Shown piece by piece: positions 1 through 5,164 of a DNA stretch of 7,341 nucleotides. The stretch comes from Caulobacteraceae bacterium. Lineage in GTDB: Bacteria; Pseudomonadota; Alphaproteobacteria; Caulobacterales; Caulobacteraceae. Position 1 is the stretch's first letter. Each line of letters opens with the position of its first letter. Made by a program: the position numbers and the translations under genes. Location of the stretch: positions 1-7,341 of the forward strand of contig JADZBR010000177.1 of assembly GCA_020852035.1 (NCBI GenBank), read 5' to 3'. The notes under the pieces are model-generated. The model did not search any database. It saw nothing but the letters and a program-made list of their open reading frames with translations, and was not told the DNA's origin.

Positions 1-3
1 GAT

Positions 4-93
4 GGTGAGGTGGCCGAGTGGTTGAAGGCGCACGCCTGGAACGCGTGTATAGGTGAAAGCCTATCGAGGGTTCGAATCCCTCTCTCACCGCCA
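4..93 (+). tRNA. tRNA-Ser (anticodon GGA)
   Basis: This is a complete class II tRNA that reads the serine codons UCC and UCU. The acceptor strand GGTGAGG (4-10) pairs with TCTCACC (83-89), followed by discriminator G90 and an encoded CCA (91-93). The anticodon stem CACGC/GCGTG (31-35/43-47) encloses the loop CTGGAAC, with anticodon GGA at 38-40. A long variable arm (ATAGG/CCTAT stem, 49-53/60-64) identifies it as a serine-type tRNA, and the T-arm is GAGGG-TTCGAAT-CCCTC (66-82). All stems pair, so it should be functional. No second copy of its 3' end, as an integrated element's attachment site would leave, is visible in the window. Confidence 0.97.
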
Positions 94-175
94 TCCATCC
101 CCCGCTGGCTTCCGCTCCTTGCCTCACTGACCCCTTGTAGGCTTAGGCTTTCCGCCACGGGTTCGCCGCACTATT

Positions 176-211
176 GCTTAGGGCGGAACTTAGGACGGGA
201 CTTAGGATGGC
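176..211. repeat. Three tandem copies of a 12-nt repeat (consensus RCTTAGGRYGGV)
   Basis: Three abutting 12-base units lie at 176-187 (GCTTAGGGCGGA), 188-199 (ACTTAGGACGGG) and 200-211 (ACTTAGGATGGC). A further GCTTAGG occurs at 141-147. GGAACTTA at 185-192 also has an inverted copy, TAAGTTCC, at 231-238. The repeat lies between the tRNA and the 3' end of the minus-strand hypothetical gene, where I see no convincing coding sequence. It could be an operator-like array, a relic of a longer repeat, or chance slippage. No function can be assigned. Confidence 0.6.
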
Positions 212-279
212 GACCCCGGATCGACCGGCGTAAGTTCCCATTCCGTTCACGGGGCCACGGATGGCGGTAGCCTCCACTC

Positions 280-486
280 CTACTTCAGCGCCGCCAGCGG
301 CCGGGTGCGCGCCGGCCCGCCGATCAGGGTGCGGACCTCGGCGATGGCCGCGTCCCAGGCCTGGCGCACGGCCGCCCAGTAGCCCTTGGTGGCGGTCCAG
401 CAGGCGTCGGCCGCGGCGATCTCGTAGGTCGAGTTCCTGTCGTAGGTGTTGATCACCACCTCGTGGACGAAGGTCTGCAAGGCCAT
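280..486 (-). CDS. Small hypothetical protein (68 aa)
   Basis: This short gene encodes 68 residues, starts at ATG (484-486 on the minus strand) and ends at TAG (280-282). A purine-rich GAGGGGAC stretch lies about 8 bases upstream of the start and can serve as ribosome-binding site. The protein is acidic to neutral and rich in Trp, Tyr and Ala. A mid-region around residues 14-52 (for example YDRNSTYEIAAADACW) looks like a folded helical domain rather than a shadow frame. There is no signal peptide, membrane segment or recognisable motif. I do not recognise the family. It is divergent from the methyltransferase operon and shares its AT-rich intergenic region, so the same promoter zone and palindrome could influence it. 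A real gene is more likely than not. Confidence 0.6.
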   Translation of the reverse strand: MALQTFVHEVVINTYDRNSTYEIAAADACWTATKGYWAAVRQAWDAAIAEVRTLIGGPARTRPLAALK

Positions 487-545
487 CGGTCAGTCCCCTC
501 GCCGTTCCCCCGAACACCTTCCCATAAGCAGCGCCTCAGGACAAA

Positions 546-551
546 TATTAT
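546..551 (+). promoter_or_regulatory. Candidate -10 element of the methyltransferase operon
   Basis: TATTAT at 546-551 lies in the only AT-rich patch between the divergent genes and is followed directly by the Fur-like palindrome. A transcript starting about 7 bases further on would begin inside the palindrome, the usual arrangement for repression by steric block. No good -35 hexamer is evident, so this call is weak. The same patch read on the other strand could also serve the 68-residue gene. Confidence 0.35.
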
Positions 552-554
552 GCT

Positions 555-573
555 ATTGCGAATTATTCGCAAT
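555..573. promoter_or_regulatory. Putative Fur box (9-1-9 perfect palindrome)
   Basis: ATTGCGAAT-T-ATTCGCAAT is a perfect inverted repeat with a one-base spacer. The core TGCGAAT-N-ATTCGCA has the 7-1-7 layout of Fur (ferric uptake regulator) operators, whose general form is TGANAAT-N-ATTNTCA with proteobacterial variants that use GCGAAT half-sites. It lies 28 bases before the operon's first start codon and just after a candidate -10, so bound Fur would be expected to repress when iron is plentiful. Another dimeric regulator of the Fur superfamily (Zur, Mur) is possible. The palindrome is seen directly; the regulator's identity is inferred from motif form. Confidence 0.68.
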
Positions 574-600
574 CATGCTCCGCTGAACAGGGAGGCGATC

Positions 601-1286
601 ATGGCCAAGGAGAACCTGCACCGCTCGCCGATGCGGATCGGGATGATGCTGATCATCCCTGTCGCCGCCATCTGCTGGTGGTGGTTCGGCGAACCCCTGA
701 CGGCTGGCCATGCCGCCTGGCTCGTGGGCTTCGCCGGCATGCTGGCGATCCGCATGCCGCACCACTCGCGCAACCAAGCCAATGTGCAGGAAGCCGACGC
801 CCACGATTTCTCCGAGCGCGTGCTGCTCACCGGCATGTGGCTGGCCAGCATGGTGCTGCCGTTCCTGGCCATCGCCACGCCCTGGTTCGACGCGCTCGAC
901 TACCGCCTGCCGCCGGCGGCGACCTGGGCCGGCGTCGCCCTCCTCGTCCCCTATCTCTGGCTCTTCTGGCGCTCGCACACCGACCTTGGCCGCAACTGGA
1001 GCCCCGGCCTGGAGGTGCGCGAGCAGCACGAACTGGTCACCCGCGGCGTCTACGCCCGCATCCGCAACCCGATGTACGCCGCCATCTGGCTGGGCGCCTT
1101 CGCCAGGCGTTATTGATCCACAACTGGATCGGCGGCTTCGCCGTGATCCCCGCCTTCGCCGCCATGTGGTTCATCCGCGTGCCCCGCGAGGAGGCGATGA
1201 TGCGCCAGCGCTTCGGCGCGGCGTGGGACGCCTATGTGGCGCGCAGCGGCCGGCTGGCTCCTCCGCTATTCCGGCCCGCCGCATGA
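601..1286 (+). pseudogene. Isoprenylcysteine carboxyl methyltransferase-like membrane protein, frameshifted
   Basis: This is a small integral-membrane methyltransferase of the ICMT/PEMT-like superfamily, which uses S-adenosylmethionine. A strong ribosome-binding site (AGGGAGG, 589-595) fixes the start at 601. Hydrophobic segments lie near residues 12-30, 37-52, 72-92 and 105-124. The family signature follows: DLGRNW at 128-133, then H143 and GVYARIRNPMY at 149-159. As written, the frame ends at TGA 1114-1116 after 171 residues. The next frame carries the expected C-terminus: another hydrophobic segment, then REEAMMRQRFG and the WDAYVARSGRLAP motif, ending at TGA 1284-1286. Adding one C to the CC at 1103-1104 joins both parts without a gap into 228 residues, with the sequence LGAFAQALLIHNW at the join. 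Either the gene is inactivated or the read has a homopolymer error. The substrate is unknown; family members methylate isoprenylcysteine, small molecules or lipids. Its stop overlaps the next gene's ATG. Confidence 0.85.
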
Positions 1287-2329
1287 CCACCTACGGCCTC
1301 TTCATCAATACCGGCGAGCGGCTGGCGCCCACCCACGCGGACGTCTTCGACTTCGCCCTGGAGCAGGTGCGGCAGGCCGAGGTGCTGGGCTTCCACGACA
1401 TCTGGGTCACCGAGCACCACTTCATTCCCTTCGGGATCAATTCCAGCGCCCTGGCCCTCGCCGGCTTCCTTCTCGGCCGCACCGAGCGCCTGCGCGTCGG
1501 CACGGCAGTGACGCTCGCCCCGCAATACCATCCCCTGCAGCTCGCCGAGCAGGCGGCGATCCTCGACCAGCTCAGCGGCGGCCGTTTCGACTTCGGCATC
1601 GGCCGCGGCGGCTATCGGCTCGACTTCCGGGCCTTCGGCGTCGAGGAGGCCCGCTGGGACGAGGAGATCGAGACCACGGCGCGCCTCTGCTGGGACGCCT
1701 GGGACAAGCCGGCCGTCACCGGCCTCGGCGGCCGCTTCGGCTTCCCGCCGGTGGAGCTGCGCCCCCGCCCCCGCACCGCCGGCGGCCCGCCACTGGTCCT
1801 CGGCACCTCGACGCCCGCCACCCTGGCCCTGGCCGCCGCCCGCGGCGCGCCGCTGCTGCACTACTTCGCCACCCCCGCCGAGGCCCGCGCCAAGGTGGAG
1901 GCCGCCTACGCCGAGCGCCTGCCGCCAGGCGTAGAGCCGCCCGCGCACGTCCACACCGCCGTCCTGCACATCGCCGACGACGAGGCCGCCGGTCGCGAAC
2001 AGCTGCGCCAGGCCCTGCATGCCTCTTTCGTCGACGGCGACCACGAGGCGGTTCCGCAGGCCAGCGGCCGTCACAAGGGCCCGGACGGCAAGCCGGCCGA
2101 TCGCGGCGTCCTTGCCGCCGGCGTCGCCGAGCGCGCCATCGCCGGCCCGCCCGCCCGCATCGCCGAACAGATCGCCGCCTTCCGCGCCGCGACCGGCGCC
2201 CAGCGCCTGGTCTTCTACATGGAGGCGATCGGCGAGCGGCAGGCGACGCTGGAGTCCATCGCCCGGTTCGCCGCCGAGGTGACCCCTCTCCTCGCCGCCC
2301 AAGCCGCGCCCGCCAAGGAACCCGCATGA
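1283..2329 (+). CDS. LLM-class flavin-dependent oxidoreductase (luciferase-like monooxygenase)
   Basis: This 348-residue protein belongs to the bacterial luciferase-like family. Members are TIM-barrel enzymes that use reduced FMN or F420 and usually oxygen to oxidise small organic substrates in the cytoplasm. The typical N-terminal strand and helix (MTTYGLFINTGE, then QAEVLGFHDIWVTEHHF with EHH at 44-46) are followed by the family core GTAVTLAP at 73-80, HPLQLAEQAAILDQLSGGR at 83-101 and the glycine-rich FGIGRG at 104-109. The C-terminal part keeps PPLVLGTSTPATLALAA, a typical later barrel strand. Length is normal and nothing is missing. Its ATG lies within ATGA, overlapping the stop of the methyltransferase, so translation is probably coupled. 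Upstream termination caused by the frameshift could lower its expression. A flavin supply for it must come from a reductase; the next gene, also a flavoprotein fold, is a possible but unproven partner. The substrate cannot be read from sequence. Confidence 0.93.
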   Translation: MTTYGLFINTGERLAPTHADVFDFALEQVRQAEVLGFHDIWVTEHHFIPFGINSSALALAGFLLGRTERLRVGTAVTLAPQYHPLQLAEQAAILDQLSGGRFDFGIGRGGYRLDFRAFGVEEARWDEEIETTARLCWDAWDKPAVTGLGGRFGFPPVELRPRPRTAGGPPLVLGTSTPATLALAAARGAPLLHYFATPAEARAKVEAAYAERLPPGVEPPAHVHTAVLHIADDEAAGREQLRQALHASFVDGDHEAVPQASGRHKGPDGKPADRGVLAAGVAERAIAGPPARIAEQIAAFRAATGAQRLVFYMEAIGERQATLESIARFAAEVTPLLAAQAAPAKEPA

Positions 2330-3321
2330 CCGCCATCGCCTCGGTCCCCGAACTGGAAGCCTGCATCGGCGCCGCCGGCCTGCCAGTGAAGATGAAGATC
2401 ATCGACCACCTCGACGCCGCCGCCCGCCAATGGATCGCCGCCTCGCCGCTGGCCTTCATCGGCGTCGGTTCGAAGGACGGTCCGCGCGTCAGTGTCGCCG
2501 GCGGCCCGCGCGGCTTCGCCACCGTCGCTGCAGACGGCGCCTTGACCCTGCCTCAGGAGGCCATCGACGACCTCGGCCCCGTTGAGCCTGGCCAGGGCGC
2601 GGGCGTGCTCTTCCTCGCCCCCGGCGTCGGCGAGACCCTGCGCGCCAACGGCCGAATCCGCGCGGTCACGGCGAACCACCTGGAAATCGCCGTCGAGGAA
2701 TGCTTCGTCCACTGCGCCAAGGCGCTGATCCGATCAGAGTTCTGGCGCGGCGCCGAGCCCTCGCCGCCGGCCGATGCCGAAGCCTTCGTCAATGCCGCCC
2801 GCTTCCTGGCGCTGGCCACTATGGATGCCGAGGGCCGCATCGATATCAGCCCCAAGGGCGACCCCGCGGCCCTCCTGATCCACCTGGCCGACGGCCGCGC
2901 CACTCTGGCCGAACGGCCCGGCAACCGCCTCGCCTTCGGGTACCGCAATATGATCGAACAGCCCCGCGTCGCCGCCCTCGCCCTGGTCCCCGGCGCCGCC
3001 CAGGTCGCGACCTTCGCCGGCCGCGCCCACCTCACCACCGACGAGGGCCTGCGCAGCCGCTTCGTGGTCGACGGCAAGACGCCGCTCCTGGCCACGGTGA
3101 TCGAAGGCGCCGCGCCTCTTCTTCGCCAAAGCCCGGCCCTGGCCCGCGCCGAGCCATGGTCGGACGGCCCGCCGGCGGGAATCGACCCCGCCGCCGTCTT
3201 CATGGCCCATATCAAGCTCAACAAGGCCCGCGGACCGACGGCGACGCTCTTGAGGCTCGCCGCCAACCGCAAGCTGATCTCCAGCGGCCTGGAGGCGAAC
3301 TACAAGTCGGATCTCTACTAG
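2326..3321 (+). CDS. Pyridoxamine 5'-phosphate oxidase-fold flavoprotein, two tandem domains
   Basis: This 331-residue protein appears to hold two FMN-binding split-barrel (PPOX-fold) domains in tandem, about residues 20-140 and 150-300. The first contains FIGVGSKDGPRVSVAGG (44-60), FLAPGVGETLRANGRIR (96-112) and ECFVHCAKALIRSEFW (125-140). The second contains FLALATMDAEGRIDISPKG (160-178), AERPGNRLAFGYRN (195-208) and ALALVPGAAQVATFAGRA (216-233). The ISPKGDP and RPGNRL elements, which resemble the FMN-phosphate contacts of such flavoproteins, are clear only in the second domain; the first has diverged at the matching places. One flavin site, or a site shared between halves, is therefore likely. 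This is not a classical PdxH. Related proteins reduce or oxidise small molecules with FMN, F420 or haem. The start overlaps the previous stop as ATGA, so it is the third gene of the operon. No strong terminator with a T-run follows. Confidence 0.88.
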   Translation: MTAIASVPELEACIGAAGLPVKMKIIDHLDAAARQWIAASPLAFIGVGSKDGPRVSVAGGPRGFATVAADGALTLPQEAIDDLGPVEPGQGAGVLFLAPGVGETLRANGRIRAVTANHLEIAVEECFVHCAKALIRSEFWRGAEPSPPADAEAFVNAARFLALATMDAEGRIDISPKGDPAALLIHLADGRATLAERPGNRLAFGYRNMIEQPRVAALALVPGAAQVATFAGRAHLTTDEGLRSRFVVDGKTPLLATVIEGAAPLLRQSPALARAEPWSDGPPAGIDPAAVFMAHIKLNKARGPTATLLRLAANRKLISSGLEANYKSDLY

Positions 3322-3409
3322 TGGACGGCTGGACCGCCTGTAAGCACAGGACAGGCAGGTTCACGCCTCAGGCGGCGCGACATCAGGCTTCAGAGCGCTA
3401 GGAGCGGTA

Positions 3410-3446
3410 CTTGGCATCGGTCCGAAGAGCGGACCTTGACGCCAAG
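3410..3446 (+). repeat. Interrupted inverted repeat, possible RNA hairpin
   Basis: CTTGGC (3410-3415) pairs with GCCAAG (3441-3446). Nested inside, GGTCCG (3419-3424) pairs with CGGACC (3430-3435) around a five-base loop. The two six-pair stems are separated by an internal loop of 3 and 5 bases. The element lies about 90 bases after the flavoprotein stop and 60 bases before the MarR gene. There is no run of T after it, so it is not a standard intrinsic terminator. It could still limit read-through, protect the 3' end of the operon transcript, or be chance in GC-rich DNA. Confidence 0.4.
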
Positions 3447-3505
3447 ACCATCGAAAAGCCGTGATCAGCGTGGGGGAAGACACGGTGCTGTGCTAGAGGG
3501 TCGGC

Positions 3506-4048
3506 ATGCCGTCCAAGCCAACTTTGAAGCGTCCAGGACCGACGACTGCATCCCGTCGGGATGACCTTCCCGCGCACCAACCGGAACGTCAGTTTGAGTT
3601 CGTGCTGCATCTGGTCAGCCGCTCGGTTCTGAGAGTCTACAACTCCCACTTCAGGCCTCTGGGACTGACAAGCAACGAAGCAGGCATTTTGCTGCAGCTC
3701 GAGTGGGCCGGACTGTTCAATCAGAAGGAGATCGCGCGGTCGCTGGGGATCGGCAAGGCCGCGACCGGGGCGCTGATCGCCGATCTTGAAGTCCGCGGCC
3801 TTCTGCAGCGTCGCCGCAACTCAACGGACGCGCGCCAGATCGACGTGACCCTCAGCGAGGGCGGCCGGGCCCTCGTCAAGAAGATCAACGCCCGGATCGC
3901 CTCGGTCACGCCAACGCTGCAAGCGGGTATCCGCCGATCCCGTGGCGGCCGAGGCGTTGCGCCGTCACCCGAGCCGCTTCGTGCCCACGGCCACGGTCGA
4001 TCCCAACCGGGGCATGGAGGCGGTGCGCGAAATCGCCAGGCTGCATGA
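3506..4048 (+). CDS. MarR-family transcriptional regulator, C-terminus replaced by a deletion junction
   Basis: This gene encodes a winged helix-turn-helix repressor of the MarR type, which normally acts as a dimer that releases DNA on binding an aromatic or phenolic ligand. AGAGGG at 3495-3500 supports the start. After a basic, probably flexible leader (1-27), the first dimerisation helix spans 28-50, and the DNA-binding part runs from NQKEIARSLGIGKAATGALI (72-91) through the recognition helix to the wing, with TDAR at 107-110 and VTLSEGGRAL at 114-123. Family-like sequence stops near residue 143 (about 3932). The remaining 37 residues are a low-complexity Arg/Gly/His tail produced by reading the following amidohydrolase DNA in the wrong frame. 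MarR proteins need the C-terminal helix for dimerisation, so this product may be inactive. A deletion that fused two genes explains both truncations. Codons look normal up to the junction. Confidence 0.8.
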   Translation: MPSKPTLKRPGPTTASRRDDLPAHQPERQFEFVLHLVSRSVLRVYNSHFRPLGLTSNEAGILLQLEWAGLFNQKEIARSLGIGKAATGALIADLEVRGLLQRRRNSTDARQIDVTLSEGGRALVKKINARIASVTPTLQAGIRRSRGGRGVAPSPEPLRAHGHGRSQPGHGGGARNRQAA

Positions 4049-4562
4049 CGCTGTCGGACTGAAGGGCGTGTCGTTCGCACCGTCGTTCTGCGCGCCGCAG
4101 GTGCCGATCGACGATCGGCGGGCCTACCCGATCTATGCCAAGTGCGCGGAACTCAGCCTGCCGATCTTCGTCACCGTTGGCGTGCCTGGGCCGCGCATCC
4201 CCATGGCGCCGCAGAGAGTCGACCTGCTCGACGAGGTCTGCTGGTTCTTCCCGGACCTGACCATCATCATGCGTCATGGCGCCGAGCCTTGGGAGGACCT
4301 GGCCGTCAAGCTCATGAGAAAGTGGCCGAACCTCTACTACTCGACCAGCGCGTTCTCGCCGAAGCGGTACCCCAGGGCGATCATCGACTTCGCCAACAGA
4401 GGCGGGCGCGAGAAGGTCATGTTTGCGGGCTACTACTCGGTTGGCCTCAGTTGGGAACGCGTGTTCGCGGACCTCGAAGGCACGCCCTTCCTTCCGGAGG
4501 TGAAGCCACTGTTCCTCGCTGGAAATGCGAAGAGGGTGTTGGGACTTCAGGACTACCCCTGA
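3942..4562 (+). CDS. Amidohydrolase family protein (COG2159 type), N-terminally truncated
   Basis: This is a 206-residue fragment of an Amidohydrolase_2-type TIM-barrel hydrolase or decarboxylase. It keeps the segments RRHPSRFVPTATVDPNRG (7-24), GLKGVSFAP (39-47), YPIYAKCAELSLPIFVTVG (62-80), FPDLTIIMRHGAEPW (103-117), then the last strands and the C-terminal FLAGNAKRVLGL (191-202). About 70-90 residues normally found before this point, including the first barrel strand with its HxH metal motif, are absent. The only early start is GTG 3942, with no ribosome-binding site; family-like sequence already begins near 3933, overlapping the MarR frame. Two usual active-site places are altered: TVG where many relatives have HTG, and AGYY where many have GSDYP. 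The motif set TVGVPGPR / RHGAEPW may mark a natural subgroup rather than damage. It is probably not translated efficiently and is best regarded as a broken gene left by deletion. Confidence 0.75.
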   Translation: MAAEALRRHPSRFVPTATVDPNRGMEAVREIARLHDAVGLKGVSFAPSFCAPQVPIDDRRAYPIYAKCAELSLPIFVTVGVPGPRIPMAPQRVDLLDEVCWFFPDLTIIMRHGAEPWEDLAVKLMRKWPNLYYSTSAFSPKRYPRAIIDFANRGGREKVMFAGYYSVGLSWERVFADLEGTPFLPEVKPLFLAGNAKRVLGLQDYP

Positions 4563-5134
4563 CAGCGCGTTGAGACGTGAGCGCGCCGCCAGACGGAGGC
4601 GGGGCAGGCTCCCGGTAGGCTGCAATGTGGCGGAAATCTTCGAGGCGGAGGCGATCGCCAATCGCGCCGCGCTTCGAGGTTCCTTGCGGCAGCGAGCCAT
4701 TGCGAGCCGCGCGGCGATGGCGGCGCGCGAACCTGGTCGGACGAGCTTGCCGGCGCGCTGCGACGCGGGGTGATGGAGAGCGACTCGCGCTGTCTTGGCG
4801 CCGCGGGCCTGCTCCGGACCGAAGGAGGGATCGTAGCCCGGGGGAACCGCCGCGGTGACGGAAGGATTGAACCCGCCGGACTTGAAGCCTTCCTTGTAGG
4901 CCGTGAATAGCGTCAGTCGCTAGGACGGCCGATAGGTCAGCGTGAGCTCAGCCGCCCTCGCCGAGTGGCGGTCCCTCGTGGCGTAACCCTCCGCCTCCCC
5001 TGCCCTAGCTGCGACAACCGGAGACCGGTTCGCATTGAACTGACAGCACCCGGCGGTCGGCGGCGGGCCGTCTTCGCATCGCCGGTGAATCGACTGCCCG
5101 AGGTCGCCCCGGTGTTGGTCGTCGCCTAGAATTA
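4563..5134. other. Gene-poor stretch with decayed sequence
   Basis: There is no intact gene in about 570 bases between the truncated amidohydrolase and the SDR promoter. The middle holds a TonB-dependent receptor relic on the minus strand, described separately. The flanks (4563-4793 and 4998-5134) are GC-rich and give no family-like translation that I recognise in any frame. One minus-strand frame near 4630-4690 reads LPQGTSKRGAIGDRLRLED, which might be further barrel sequence of the same receptor in another frame, but this is too weak to claim. No RNA gene or terminator with a T-run is evident. Confidence 0.55.
4794..4997 (-). pseudogene. TonB-dependent outer-membrane receptor remnant
   Basis: Read on the minus strand, this segment gives AELTLTYRPS, a TAG stop (4920-4922), then RLTLFTAYKEGFKSGGFN and, further on, GYDPSFGPEQARGAK. 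The pattern of a beta-strand ending in YRPS, followed by LTLFTAYKEGFKSGGFN and later FGPEQ, is characteristic of the mid-to-late barrel of TonB-dependent receptors, the outer-membrane transporters for siderophores, cobalamin or oligosaccharides. Intact members have roughly 700-900 residues; only about 68 codons remain here, without plug domain, TonB box or C-terminal strand. The stop replaces a position that fits Gln (CAG to TAG) or a polar residue. The gene is dead. It overlaps nothing intact and is consistent with erosion of a former uptake locus beside the truncated amidohydrolase. Outer boundaries are approximate. Confidence 0.75.
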
Positions 5135-5146
5135 GTATAATTATAC
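5115..5146 (+). promoter_or_regulatory. Promoter of the SDR gene with a palindrome over its -10
   Basis: TATAAT at 5136-5141 exactly matches the sigma-70 -10 consensus and stands out in this GC-rich DNA. TTGGTC at 5115-5120 is a possible -35 with a short 15-base spacing. The -10 is embedded in the perfect 12-base palindrome GTATAATTATAC (5135-5146), a plausible operator for a dimeric repressor such as a TetR- or MarR-type protein. Transcription would begin near 5148, giving a leader of fewer than 20 bases. Regulator identity is unknown. Confidence 0.5.
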
Positions 5147-5164
5147 ACCGAAAAGAGGGACGAA

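Noticed and set aside
4..280. tRNA-Ser as an integration site of a mobile element
   Set aside because: No integrase, no direct repeat of the tRNA 3' end and no phage-like genes occur in the window.
143..517. 124-codon minus-strand open frame over the small gene and the 12-nt repeat
   Set aside because: Its translation is low-complexity Arg/Gly-rich and lies in another frame of the better-supported 68-residue gene; typical shadow in GC-rich DNA.
463..600. Upstream extension of the methyltransferase frame to an earlier start at 463
   Set aside because: It would run through the Fur-like palindrome and overlap the small gene; the AGGGAGG site at 589-595 clearly points to ATG 601.
710..1282. Long frame that would extend the LLM oxidoreductase upstream to about 710
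   Set aside because: The extra translation is Arg/Pro/Ser-rich with no family character; the ATGA overlap at 1283 gives the normal family N-terminus.
1234..2325. Upstream extension of the PPOX-fold protein frame to 1234
   Set aside because: It is a shadow of the LLM gene in another frame; the domain begins just after ATG 2326.
3436..3464. TTGACG as a -35 box for the MarR gene
   Set aside because: No -10-like sequence is found at suitable spacing; the position also lies inside the hairpin.
3906..4700. 264-codon minus-strand open frame across the amidohydrolase
   Set aside because: The translation has no family-like motifs and mirrors the amidohydrolase coding strand; a shadow frame.
4670..4735. 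Inverted repeat CGCCGCGC / GCGCGGCG as a terminator after the amidohydrolase
   Set aside because: The loop is over 30 bases, there is no T-run, and such matches are expected by chance in this GC-rich segment.
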